From Acidobacteriota bacterium (GTDB taxonomy: Bacteria; Acidobacteriota; Blastocatellia; RBC074), in the NCBI GenBank assembly GCA_018268995.1, contig JAFDVL010000075.1:1-36023 (forward strand): a stretch of 36,023 nucleotides of DNA, given 5' to 3'. Every line of letters starts with the position of its first letter. Positions within the stretch are counted from its first letter, which is position 1. Below the pieces are notes generated by a model. It saw only the letters and a program-made list of their open reading frames with translations. It was not told the origin of the DNA and made no database searches. Positions 18,001 to 28,200 of the stretch are shown here, piece by piece. The translations under genes and the position numbers were made by a program.

Positions 18001-21000
18001 TGAAAGCTGCGTGCCGCTGACAAAAGTTGTCGTGCGATCTGACCCGTTCCAACGCACAACCGAATTTGCAACAAACCCTGTTCCGGTAACTGTCAGACTG
18101 AAAGCACTGCTACCCGCTGTAATTGTGTTGGGAGCAAGATTGGTCAGTGTGGGCAAGGGATTGTTGATCGTGAACGTGATGGCACCCGTTATGCCGCCGC
18201 CGGGAGTTGGATTGACAACCGTCACATCTGCCGTGCCTACCGTGGTCAGGTCAGAGGCCGGAATCGTCGCAGTCAACTGCGTAGTGTTCACGAAGGTAGT
18301 TGTGCGATCAGCCCCTTTCCAACGAACTTTGGAAGTGCCAACGAAATTCGTTCCGTTAACTGTCAATGTGAATTCCGCACTGCCCACCGTGGCAGATGTC
18401 TGGCTCAAACTTATCAGCGTTGGAGTAGGGTTATTGATCGTGAGCAATTGTTGCCCGGAGGTTCCCCCGCCGGGTGCGGCATTGACGACAACGATGTTGA
18501 GCGCGCCAGCATTAGCAATGTCGGCAGCAGTGACGGGGATCGTAAGTTGCGTGCTGCTGACAAAAGTCGTGGTGCGATTGACACTATTCACTTGCGCCGT
18601 TGACGTAGCCACAAAACCGGAGCCATTCAGCGTTAGTGTAAATCCTGCGCTGCCCGCGACAACCGCAGCAGGATTCAGACTGGTCAGCGTTGGCGCGGGA
18701 TTGTTAATCGAAAAGTTCAGCGTATCGCTCGTGCCTCCGCCAGGGGCCGGATTCGTCACTGTGACATTGGCCGTGCCTGTGCTGGCGACGTCTGCCGCAG
18801 TAATCGCAGCTTGCAACTGCGTCGTGTTAACAAAGGTAGTCGTGCGCGCATTTCCGTTCCAATTTACAACTGAAGCGGCGCTGAAATTCGTTCCGTTGAC
18901 GGTCAACGTGAACGCAGCACTGCCAACAGTCACAGCATTTGGATTCAGGCTGGTGAGCGTTGGCGCAGGGTTAGCAGAGGCTTGATTGACTGTGTATGTG
19001 ATGGCCGCAATTGTTAGCGTGCCCGTCCGCGCAGCACCAGGGTTCGCCGCAACCTCAATCGCAACCGTGCCATTGCCTGTTCCATTATTCCCGGATGAAA
19101 TCGTCAGCCAGGAATCATTGCTGACAGCTGTCCACACACAGCCCGTGCCCGCCGTGACATTGACGCTATCCGCTCCACCAGTCACTGTCATACTGCGACT
19201 GGTTGCGCTTAGGGCAAAGGTACAGCCAGAACTTTGATTGACCGTGTAGGTTTGATCGGCAATCGTCATCGTGCCCACACGCGCCGGGCCTGTGTTGGCG
19301 GCCACGGTAAAATTGACCGTCCCGTTACCACTGCCGGTGCTGCCTGCGGTCACAGTGATCCAATTCGCATTGCTGGAAGCAGACCACGTGCATCCGGTGT
19401 CTGTGGTGACGTTCACACTGCTCGTGCCGCTGCTGGCCGTAAAGTTTTGCGCGACGGCGGAAAGTGAGTAGAGGCAATTGACCGTGCTCTGCGAAATCGT
19501 GAAGACCTTTTCGGCAATGATAATTTTGCCTGTCCGTGCAACGGTGGTGGGTTCGACCGTGTAATTTACTGCACCGTTGCCATTCCCTGCCGCATTCGTC
19601 AGCTTGATCCACGATTCAGCAGTGGTCGCAATCCATTTACAGTTCGCCCCACAAGTCACATTCACGCTGCCGCTGGTGCCATTGCCAGGCGCGTTGCGTG
19701 TGGTACTAGAAAGGGCATATTGACAAGACATCGACTCAGAAACGCCTAGCTTGCTTTGCATTGCAACATCCCAGTCCGCCGCAAACTGCCACCAGTTTGT
19801 GATTCGATCTGTGTCAAAGCGAGTGATCCCGTTGTCAAGACCGGGGATGGATTGCATCCAGTAGATATACCATTGACCTTCGGTTCTGCCTTCCGGGGTC
19901 TCCGGCCAATTGTATGTCAAGCTCGCCCAGGCATCTCGGTTGATGGGCCGATGATTGCCCCTGCCATCAGGAAACCAGTCTTCAATATCGCTGTCTACTT
20001 CCGTTCCGTTCTCAAAATCAAAATTGCCCATGCCATTGGGTGGAATATCAGTTTTGCCGCAACGCCCCTGCTGGAATGTGCCCTCTGGCGTCCGCCCGAT
20101 GAAGGATTCCTGAAAGAGCGCATCGCTGCGATCCTGTAAAATGGTGGCGTAGTTCAGCAGTGCTTCCAGATGATGCCCGCGACTGCGTGCCGCCAGGTTT
20201 TCTGATTGCACAAAGTTGATGCCAAACACTGTATAGGGCTTGGCATAGGCCGGAAGGTCATCATTCGTCCGCAGGCTGCTGGAAATATCGCCCGTGATCA
20301 GGCTATACATATTGGATTCATTCAACGCGATGCGGCCATTCACGTACTGCTCCAACCAGATTTCCTTGACCCCTTGTTTGGTCACCAGGTCTTCAACATT
20401 GTGACGCTTAAAGATTTGCTTGTAATCCGGGAAGTAGACCCCACTGGTGGAGGTTGGCAGACCGGGCGGGAGGTCTTCATACACATTGATAATTTTGACT
20501 ACCTGATAGCCAAGTGAAGGGGACGCAATCGCTCCGCCATAGCCGCGAAATCGGCTTCCATCTTCCAGCATGAATTTCAATTTCTTTTCGACGCGGGTTT
20601 GTTTGGTGTGCAATGCATCCAGCGTTGACGCATAGCCAACCGTCGTCGCATCCAAATTCGTACCGTCTTTGGTCGGTAAGTATCGAATGATGGCCACGGG
20701 AATCTTATATAAGTATCCCGTGGCGGGCGTGTTGAGATAAGTATCTACTGTTTCTTCGGCCTCAGCTTTTTGCGGCGTCAGCACATTCACAGTGATCACG
20801 GATTGCTGCCCCAGATAGGTAGCGGTGATGGTTGCGGTTCCGGGGGCAACTGCTTTGATCCGGCCTGTCAATGTATCCACAGTAGCAATCGCGGGACTGG
20901 AAGAGCTGAGCGAAGCAACCACAAACGGTACGGTCAGTGTTCCGACAGACGCAACAGCCGTATATTTGAAATCCTGCCAGTACGTCCAGCCCGGATACAT

Positions 21001-21861
21001 TTCAATCGAACTGAGGTTCGGTGTCAGCGTTGCACTGTTGACGATGAAGCCTGTCAGCATCCGGTTCGCAATTTCCTGGGAAGAACGCGCGGCATCGCTG
21101 ATGTCCACATTATCAATCGTTGCCAGCAACGGATACCGAACTGAATCGCCACCGATTTGCAAGGTCGGGTTCGTGACTGTGCTGATCGTTGGCAAGGTCG
21201 CAACAAAGGCACGTTCTGAGGCCAAGGTGCCATCCACATACAATCGGATAAATTGCCCGGTGTTACTCCACGAAGCCGCGACGTGATGCCATTGATCTGC
21301 CTGCCAGGACTGAACGTCAGTGGAAACATCCAATTCCAGACTGCCATTCTCATTCGCTCGATTCAGCACCATTCGCAAAACGTTTCCTTCCTTGCCCAAC
21401 AGCATGTAGCCATTGCTTGTGCCATAGCGAAAAATGGCATGGTTCTGTCCATCGGTGCCATTCCAGCTGGGTTTCAACCACAATTCAATCGTGCCTTCGG
21501 TCGAGTTGACATTGCCTTCACTGGAGTAAGTAAGCCGATTACCGCGATCCATGTATAGGCCTTGCCCGCTGATCCCCGTCTGAAAAGTAACGCTGGCAGA
21601 CTGGACGGGAACTTCGCCCTGGTCACCCGTGAGGACGTTTTCAAAACGCAGTGACAATAGATTGTTCGTCGTTTGCATCGCCGCCGCTAAGGCAGCAGCC
21701 GGAGCAGCAGAGGGTGCAGGCACTGGCGCAGTTACTGCATTGGGAGCAGCGGTGGCAGAAAAAATATTTCTAATGGCCAGACCAAGAAATAAACAAATAA
21801 CAACGGCTAAGGACAGGCTTAGCGGGCGACGGGCAGATGAAAAAAAATTGCGAAGCACCAT
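15004..21861 (-). CDS. giant exported multidomain protein with LamG-like, BACON-like and IPT-like repeats and an unrecognised domain
   Basis: The 2285-residue protein has an N-terminal signal or anchor ('LSLSLAVVICLFLGLAI', about 12-30) and an Ala/Pro-rich linker. Next are a LamG/concanavalin-like domain (about 63-285; 'TEGTIELWLKPSWNG', 'WHHVAASW'), a Big_2-like Ig domain (to about 365) and an unrecognised domain (about 366-705; 'GHHLEALLNYATILQDRSD', 'GQWYIYWMQSIPGLDNG', 'NWWQFAADWDVA'). Three BACON-like repeats follow (about 709-960), each ending like 'FTVNQS', then four IPT-like repeats (about 962-1324; 'PAPTLTSLNP'), a fourth BACON, two copies of a domain with 'YAVEDxPPxGW' and 'KWGPFFD', a dockerin-like 'DLNDNLKIEINEL' (near 1530), a fifth BACON, a cadherin-like domain and a beta-rich C-terminus. 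BACON domains are linked to carbohydrate or mucin binding. The overall role is unknown. AGGAG nine bases before ATG at 21861 decides the start. Confidence 0.8.
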   Translation of the reverse strand: MVLRNFFSSARRPLSLSLAVVICLFLGLAIRNIFSATAAPNAVTAPVPAPSAAPAAALAAAMQTTNNLLSLRFENVLTGDQGEVPVQSASVTFQTGISGQGLYMDRGNRLTYSSEGNVNSTEGTIELWLKPSWNGTDGQNHAIFRYGTSNGYMLLGKEGNVLRMVLNRANENGSLELDVSTDVQSWQADQWHHVAASWSNTGQFIRLYVDGTLASERAFVATLPTISTVTNPTLQIGGDSVRYPLLATIDNVDISDAARSSQEIANRMLTGFIVNSATLTPNLSSIEMYPGWTYWQDFKYTAVASVGTLTVPFVVASLSSSSPAIATVDTLTGRIKAVAPGTATITATYLGQQSVITVNVLTPQKAEAEETVDTYLNTPATGYLYKIPVAIIRYLPTKDGTNLDATTVGYASTLDALHTKQTRVEKKLKFMLEDGSRFRGYGGAIASPSLGYQVVKIINVYEDLPPGLPTSTSGVYFPDYKQIFKRHNVEDLVTKQGVKEIWLEQYVNGRIALNESNMYSLITGDISSSLRTNDDLPAYAKPYTVFGINFVQSENLAARSRGHHLEALLNYATILQDRSDALFQESFIGRTPEGTFQQGRCGKTDIPPNGMGNFDFENGTEVDSDIEDWFPDGRGNHRPINRDAWASLTYNWPETPEGRTEGQWYIYWMQSIPGLDNGITRFDTDRITNWWQFAADWDVAMQSKLGVSESMSCQYALSSTTRNAPGNGTSGSVNVTCGANCKWIATTAESWIKLTNAAGNGNGAVNYTVEPTTVARTGKIIIAEKVFTISQSTVNCLYSLSAVAQNFTASSGTSSVNVTTDTGCTWSASSNANWITVTAGSTGSGNGTVNFTVAANTGPARVGTMTIADQTYTVNQSSGCTFALSATSRSMTVTGGADSVNVTAGTGCVWTAVSNDSWLTISSGNNGTGNGTVAIEVAANPGAARTGTLTIAAITYTVNQASANPAPTLTSLNPNAVTVGSAAFTLTVNGTNFSAASVVNWNGNARTTTFVNTTQLQAAITAADVASTGTANVTVTNPAPGGGTSDTLNFSINNPAPTLTSLNPAAVVAGSAGFTLTLNGSGFVATSTAQVNSVNRTTTFVSSTQLTIPVTAADIANAGALNIVVVNAAPGGGTSGQQLLTINNPTPTLISLSQTSATVGSAEFTLTVNGTNFVGTSKVRWKGADRTTTFVNTTQLTATIPASDLTTVGTADVTVVNPTPGGGITGAITFTINNPLPTLTNLAPNTITAGSSAFSLTVTGTGFVANSVVRWNGSDRTTTFVSGTQLSASITAADIASASTANVTVFNPTPGGGTTSAMSFTITSLCTFALGSSSQNFAAAGGNGSVSVNTGTGCTWTATSNNPWLTINTGSSGTGPASVTFTVAANTGAARTGTLTVAGQTFTVTQDAQATSCVAQRTLPAGYFVGQAFVVSIQVTPAAGTQSYAVEDVPPTGWAVSGIDNGGQFDAVNNKVKWGPFFDAQARTLTYSVTPPVGTTGTKTFAGTASVNGVSSTICGNTSIEASTVFHPADLNDNLKIEINELTAYGAAWKAGTTWSRAPNPIDINYLTNAGLIWKTGEVYHYDGTKSPPFAAGVSIAMLAPNREAQEESPDVVDRLVIPSFSTMSYTPGLEVFAATDATLQMAMQTSDPADAQLSVFINPQVEDSTTTANVFPVAAFEEAPFAGGVAQATFNAAAYAPGVAITVTINVTPDAATQVYAVEDTPPLGWVVSNVGSSGAFDNTNKKVKWGPFFDNAARTLTYVVTPPTGETGNKSFVGSASFDGVSVAVGGARALSPLPSCTYSLATSSQSFGATSGAGSFNLTATSGCAWNATTNDSWIVITQASGSGNGTVNFSVATNAGSARIGTITVGGQTFTVNQSANAAPTITPAAALARQQGATAATVTVATISDLETGAANLGIATTSVPTGLSVTGLTNTNGTVSAVVTASCQATSGANTIGLKVSDAQGATAQANLTVNVASNPNCFLQISEASGSDQRMGSVLLYSYYSSSISAPALQNTQVRITNTHETLETAVRLYFVDGQFSSVASLFICLPPSQTANFLMSETDPGITGYVVAVAVDKTSGCPTNFNFLTGGAAIKLSAGHTANLPAMAVAALAANPTTCTTGSNVATLNFDGTNYGRLPRMLVLDNLPSVKDGNDTRLLLARIGGSLVNNAGTLGAISGRIYNSSRTAQDFSFSAGTPQLASSFSASFPRLGTRLDMFIPAGQGGWLRLWTDANIGIVGALINLPTNLRTTRSFEGGYNLQHGALSSAVSLDIPISTPTCQ
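17890..18975 (-). repeat. four tandem IPT-like repeats coded inside the giant exported protein
   Basis: Four units of about 270 bases code for copies of a domain of about 90 residues that start 'NPxPTLxSLxP' and hold 'TTFVNTTQL' and 'NPxPGGGT'. They are similar at DNA level (for example the GTTGTCGTGCG and CGCCGGG/TGTTGGA type stretches recur), which suggests recent duplication and a risk of copy-number change or misassembly. Confidence 0.7.
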
Positions 21862-22294
21862 GAGGCTGACTCCTGAATGATCCGATAGGTGAACGTTACC
21901 CAGTGAAGAGACTGGCGTGTTGAGCATTAAGAATGGCGAGCGTCACACCCTAAAAATCGGTAATAAGTCCTTGTAAAACCGCAAGTTTCTTGGCTGCCGG
22001 ACGTTGAGGTTCTTGGCGGCTTCGTGAGGTTCGCGGCGAGGATCATTGCCGCGATTTCATTGGTTAATCATTTAATAAAGCTACCGATAGAACTTACGCC
22101 CTGCCATAAAGTCTTGTCAAGACTGTTTTTCGGTTGTCACAAAATGCGGCTGGGCGGCGTTTAGGGATTGGCAGATATTGAAATAAGAATAAACAACGAG
22201 CTGGGATCAGCGGGGTGAACATTTTCGGGCATTAGCGGCGTGAGAGCTGGCAGGCTTTCACCTTTCTCGTTTGCGCATTTTCAGGAGGATGTTT
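21862..22294. other. 433-base divergent intergenic region
   Basis: This gap lies between the starts of two giant exported-protein genes and must hold both promoters. I see two small hairpins: TCGCGGC/GCCGCGA (22031-22037 and 22048-22054), and AGTCTT/AAGACT (22110-22115 and 22119-22124) followed by GTTTTT, which could act as a weak terminator or attenuator on the plus strand. No convincing promoter pair or short gene is visible. Confidence 0.4.
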
Positions 22295-25200
22295 ATGACC
22301 TACGCACGGCCTCGGCTTGTGGTGTCTTTGATTGTCTTTGTTGTTTTGCTTTTGGCTTTCTCAGCAGCCAATTACTTTGCCAATGATCTTTCTTTACGCC
22401 TGAATGAAAAGGCGTGTCGCCTTAGTTTTGAAGAAACAAAAACCAAAGCGTCCTTAGCCTTAGAAAACACGTCAGGGCGCATCATCGCCGCGAATTTCAA
22501 GCTGGAATTGCGTGATCCACAAAATCGCGTGCGTTATCGCATCGAACGCGATGAACCAATCAAAAGCGGGAACGTCACACTAAACTTTGATCTCGCGCCT
22601 GTCGAAAACAATGCCCTGCTCGGTGCAAATGATCAGCTTTGGCTGCGGCTGCATTACGTCATCACACCGCTGAAAATCGCAGAAGCAGATGCTGCGTTGC
22701 CGACGATTGACGGCGTCATCTCGGCCTCAGAAATCACGCCGGACATTTTTGAACTTCAGGTGTTCTCGCCCAATCAGGCAAACGCCGGAAGCCGCTATCA
22801 AACGCGCGTTCGCACCGCGCATCCAATTACAGGGAAACCAATTCGGGACGTCAAAATCAGCGCCGAAGCGACCATCGAAATTGATGACACAGAACAAAAG
22901 CTCAAAGCCTCCGGCAGCACGGACGAAAACGGCTATGCAGTCATCAATTTTGCTTTGCCCAAGGATTTGGGCGAATCAAATGGCAGTCTGGAAATTGAAT
23001 TCACGGCCAAACGCGGCAGTCTGGAACAAACAGCAGATGCCAACATTGTCCTGACGCAAACCGATCATTACATCGTCACCACCGACAAGCCGATTTATCA
23101 GCCGGGGCAAACGATTCACACGCGCGTGCTGTTGTTTGATTCCAACCGACAAGCCATCAGCAATCATGAATTGGATGCGGTGATTGAGGACAAGGAAGAG
23201 CAGAAGTTTTACCGGACGAAAATGACAACTTCTAATTTCGGCGTCGCCAGTTTTGATTGGAAAATCCCCGACAACACACGGCTCGGCAACTATCGCATCA
23301 TCGTCGGCAAACAATCTGCAACACGCATCTGGGGCCAGGCGGAAGTCAAAATTTCGCGCTACGATTTGCCTACGTTCATCGTCAATGCCAAACCGGATCG
23401 CGCCTATTATTTGCCCGGCCAGGACGCTGAAATCACGGTCAAAGCGGATTACCTGTTCGGCCAACCTGTGACGAAAGGCAAAGTCAAAGTCGTGCGCGAA
23501 AGCGAACGGACATGGAATTACCGCAAGCAGAAATACGACACAGAAGAAGGCGAAAAGCTCGAGGGCGAAACCGACGACACAGGCAAATTCACCGCGAAAA
23601 TTCCGCTCAAGGAACATCACGACGATTTTGAAAGCAGCGATTACCACAAGTTTGAGGATTTGCACTTTGCCGCATATTTTACAGACACGACCACAGGACG
23701 CACGGAACAGCGCCGCTTTGACATCCGCCTGACCAAAGACCCGATTCACCTTTATCTGGTGAGCGAAGAACGCCAAGTCGAAAACTCCCCGCTCGAATTT
23801 TACGTCACCGCTTCGTATGCCGACGGCACGCCTGCGCAATGTGACATCGCGCTCCGGCAACAGTTTGCGAACGACGAGCAAACGTTGGTGCGCACAATCA
23901 AAACCAATCGCTACGGCGTTGCTAAAGCCAGCAATTTGCATTTACCAAATGCAGATAACGATGCCGAGTTGGTGCTAGAAGCGCGTGACGCCGAGGGAAA
24001 AATCGGGAAATTGCAAAAGACAATTTCCCGCGATGCTGAACCTGTTATTCGTGTCAGCACAGACAAAGCGTTATACCGCGCGGGCGAAAACATTCAGGCC
24101 ACAATCAAATCCAACATCCCCAATACGCGGCTGGTACTGGAAGTGCTGCAAGACAATCGCATCCTGCAATCGCAAATGCTGGAATTGAAAGACGGCCAAG
24201 CCAGCATCGCATTGCCGTACAAATCGGAATACAAAGATGAAATCACGATTGCGGCCTATGCCAATGTGATGGTGGACGAAAATGATGACGAGTTTGTCTA
24301 CAATGCACGCACCGTGCTTTTTCCGCGTGATCGTGAACTGAAACTGGATGTAAAATTGCCGCGCACGGATTACCAGCCCGGCGAAGAAGTCACGGCAGGC
24401 ATCAACGTGCGAACGCCAGACGGGCGCGCCGCGCTGAGTGCAATTGGGGCAGTCATTGTTGACACTGCCGTCGAAGAGCGCGCCCGCACTGACAGCGAAT
24501 TTGGCAGCGGCTATCGTTCGTACTTCAATTATTTTTACGGCAACGAAAATGTCTCTGGCATTACACGACGCGATCTGGACAAGCTTGATCTCAAACAAGC
24601 AATTTCACCAGAAATAGATTTGGTTGCAGAAATCCTGTTGCGTGATTACGGCAGCCACATCAGCAATCACACCAATTCCAACTATCGCAAAGACCAGCGT
24701 TCTCTTTTTTCCGGCGTTATCAATGCGCAGCTTTATCTGCTGCAAAGCGCGCTGGAATCCGCTTACAATGCAAAGGCGATTTATCCCAAAGATATTGCAG
24801 CGCTCAAGCGAATCCTGCGATCACACAATCTAAATCCCGAAGCCTTGCTCGACCCGTGGAATACGCCATATCGCTTCAGTTTTCTCACCGAACGAGACTT
24901 GGATCAGATGACGATCCTCTGCGCCGGGGCCGACAAGCAATTCCACACCAATGATGACTTCATTGCGTTGAGCCTAGCGCGTCCCTATTTCAAATTTACC
25001 GGCGAAGCCATCAACCGCGTCGTCGCCAATTACCAGACTCGCACGGGCGGATATATCAACGACGCCGCTACGCTCAAGACCGAACTCAGGCGCGCCGGAA
25101 TTGATTTCGACAGTTTGCACGATCCGTGGGATATGCCCTACCAAGTCACGTTCCGCAAAGACTGGAATGGCTATCAAATGGTCATTGCTTCCGCAGGCCG

Positions 25201-28200
25201 AAACCGAAGATTTGAAGAGCCTTCGCCATTGGGCATTGATGATGTGCAGGTTTGGCGAACACCGATTGAATTCTCCAGCGAAATGTACTGGCAGATTTAT
25301 TCCGCGTTGGAAAACTATTTCAATGCAACGAAAAAATTCCCCGGCGACGAGGTGAGCTTACGCGCCGTACTGCAAAACGCGGGCGTAGATTTTGACAAGT
25401 TTGCCGATCCGTGGGGACACAAATATCAAATCTTCTTCACGCAGGATTCGCGTTATTCCAATCGCGTCGAAATTGTGGATGTGGCCAAGCCCGGCGAGAA
25501 ACCGCAACAACGCACTGAAGTGATTCCTGTCACGCAAACTGTCATCACAATTCACCTGCGCAGTGCTGGCGAAAATGGGCAGGTGGGCGACCTGGACGAT
25601 TTTCACGTCACAACGTTTTCCCGCGTCATTGCCGAACAAACCAGCCAAACAAAAACGCCGGAAAAGAAAGCCGATGTCGTGCTGCACGAAACAAGGGTGT
25701 CAGGAAATATCAAGCCCGCGTCTGCTGCCTCGTTCGGCGCAGCAGGCGCGATTGCAGGCGTCATCACAGATTCTTCCGGCGCGATCATCCCCAACGTTTT
25801 TATCAAGGCGACGCTCCGAGACACTACTTCGTTTTATTCCACGCGAAGCAACAACGAAGGCGTGTTCCTGCTGAAAAATCTGCCGTTGGGACTCTATGAC
25901 GTTGAGGTCGAATCGCCCGGCTTCAAGAAACTACGTCAGGTGGACGTAAAGGTGCTGGCATCGAAAATCGTGCAGCTCAACATGACACTTGAGGTCGGAG
26001 CCGTCACAGAAGCCGTGATGATTACGGCTGATACGGTAGCCTTGCAAACCACCTCGGCATCAGTGGCATCTACCGTCAGCCCACAACAAATCATGAACCT
26101 GCCGCTGAATGGTCGCAATGCGATGCAACTGTTAGCGGTGCAACCCGGCGTGATGAAACAAGGCGATATTTCAACGCCGCGCTTGCGTGAATACTTCCCG
26201 GAAACGCTGCTCTGGCAACCGAATCTCGAAACCGACAAACAGGGCCGCACGCAGTTGAAATTTAAGCTCGCAGACAACATTACGACCTGGAAACTCTCGC
26301 TCATCGGCTCCACGGCTGACGGGCAAATCGGCACGATGGAAAAAGACATTCGCGCGTTTCAGCCATTCTTTGCTGAACTTGATCCACCGAAAGTATTGAC
26401 GGAAGGCGATGAGATTTCGCTACCTGTCGTGCTGCGCAATTACCTCGACAAAACGCAGAATGTAGATTTGCAATTCAAGCCGGAAAGCTGGTTCACGCTG
26501 CTCAGCCCGGCGCGCAAACGAACCGAAGTCAAACCAAATGATTTCGCCAAAGAAATCTTTGGCTTTCGCGCCATCGCCTCAATTCAGGAGGGCAAACAAC
26601 GCGTCACGGCAATTGGTTCCAGCGCAAGCGATGCGATTGAAAAAGCGGTGCATGTTCATCCCGATGGCGAAGAGCTGGCAAACACCGTAGCCAACGTTTT
26701 TGGCGAAACAGGCACGCTGGAAATCAATGTACCTGCCGATGCGATCAAAGGTTCAGTACATGCCGAACTCAAGGTCTATCCGAACTTGATTGCGCACGTC
26801 ACCGAGGGCATCGAAGGCATTTTGAAGCGGCCTTACGGCTGCGGCGAGCAAACAATTTCTTCGACGTATCCGAACGTGATGGCACTACGATTACTAAAAA
26901 ACACCGGACAGGACGAAGTGCCGGGCACGGCTGCGATTGCTGCCAAAGCGCGCAAATATGCGCGGGTAGGATATGAGCGATTGCTCGGCTATCGTGACGT
27001 GAGCGGCGGCTTCACCTATTGGGGCAAAGGTGAACCGGACTTCGCGCTCACGGCCTACGCGCTTCGGTTTTTACACGATGCCAGCGAAGTCATTGAGGTC
27101 AACGACGACATCATTGACGAAGCGAAAGCGTGGCTGCTGAAAGAACAAATGGCCGATGGTCGCTGGGCCGTTCGTAATTATTACGACAAGCAGGAAAACG
27201 TGCGCCAAACCGTGATGCAAACGGCCTTGCTGGCGCGTGCGCTGACATCAGGCAGCGTGCTGTCGAAAGAAGAGCAGAAGGCTTTGCAAAAGGCATTTGA
27301 TTACCTTGCCCCCAAACTCGCCGAAGTTGACGAACCGTATGCCATCGCGCTGTACACCATTGCCGCACAGCAATTCGGCGATGAAAGCCGTGCCAAATGG
27401 GGCGTCGAGCGATTGCGCGCAACAAGCAAAGAAGAAGCGGGCGGCATCTATTGGGCGCTGGAAACCAACACGCCATTTTATGGCTGGGGACTGGCGGGAC
27501 GCATTGAAACGACGGCGCTGGCACTGAAAGCGTTGAATCAAACCACGGAGCGCACGGAGGGCACGGAGAAAAACGAAGCTCTGCAAATCAAAGAGGAAAA
27601 CAAACCCTCTGCAATTGTGAAGTCGCCCTCCGTGTCCTCCGTGCGCTCCGTGGTTGATTCCAAAGAACTCATCAGCAAAGGCGTGTACTGGCTCTTGCGC
27701 AACAAAGATCGTTACGGCGTGTGGCTTTCGCCACAGGCGACGGTCAACGTGCTGGATGCGTTTGTCGCGCTGGCCGCAAACGATAAAACTGCTGGCGAAA
27801 CCAAAGCCGAAGTCTTCGTGAATGGACAACGCACCAGCACGATCACACTCCCGCCCAGCAATCAGCTCAGCAATCCCCTGGTCGTTGACCTGACACAACA
27901 ACTCGCCACAGGCAACAATCGAATCGAAATTAAACGTCCGGCAAATGTGGCATTGGCGACGGCGCAACTGGTCGAAACACATTATTTGCCGTGGGCCAAA
28001 TCACTAGCGACACAGGGCGAAAACTTCAAATCCGGTGTTTCGCGGGCACTGCGGTTGGCGGTGAATTTCGACAAAACCGAAGCGCAAATTGGCGAGAACA
28101 TCACTTGCAAAATCGAAGCCGAGCGCGTCGCCTTTAATGGGTACGGGATGCTGCTGGCAGAAATTGGTTTGCCTCCGGGCGCGGAAGTGGATCGGGCTTC

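Noticed and set aside
17882..18985. A 367-codon open frame on the plus strand inside the IPT-like repeats
   Set aside because: It is antisense to a strongly repeat-structured coding region. Its translation is a low-complexity Val/Pro/Leu repeat mirroring the four sense repeats, and no ribosome site is seen.
22110..22130. Terminator-like AGTCTT-GTC-AAGACT followed by GTTTTT
   Set aside because: The six-base AT-rich stem has no plus-strand gene upstream to terminate. It is recorded only in the description of the intergenic region.
22283..22297. Similar start contexts of the RAYT and A2M-like genes (GGAG, then ATGTTTATGAC)
   Set aside because: The similarity covers only about 15 bases centred on a Shine-Dalgarno sequence and start codon, which is expected by chance and function.
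22976..23941. A 321-codon minus-strand open frame inside the A2M-like gene
   Set aside because: It is a shadow of the MG domains, rich in Phe/Val/Arg, with no domain signature.
24719..25625. Possible separate pseudopilin genes inside the A2M-like reading frame
   Set aside because: The modules are in one uninterrupted frame without starts, prepilin leader sequences or ribosome sites, so they are domains of one protein.
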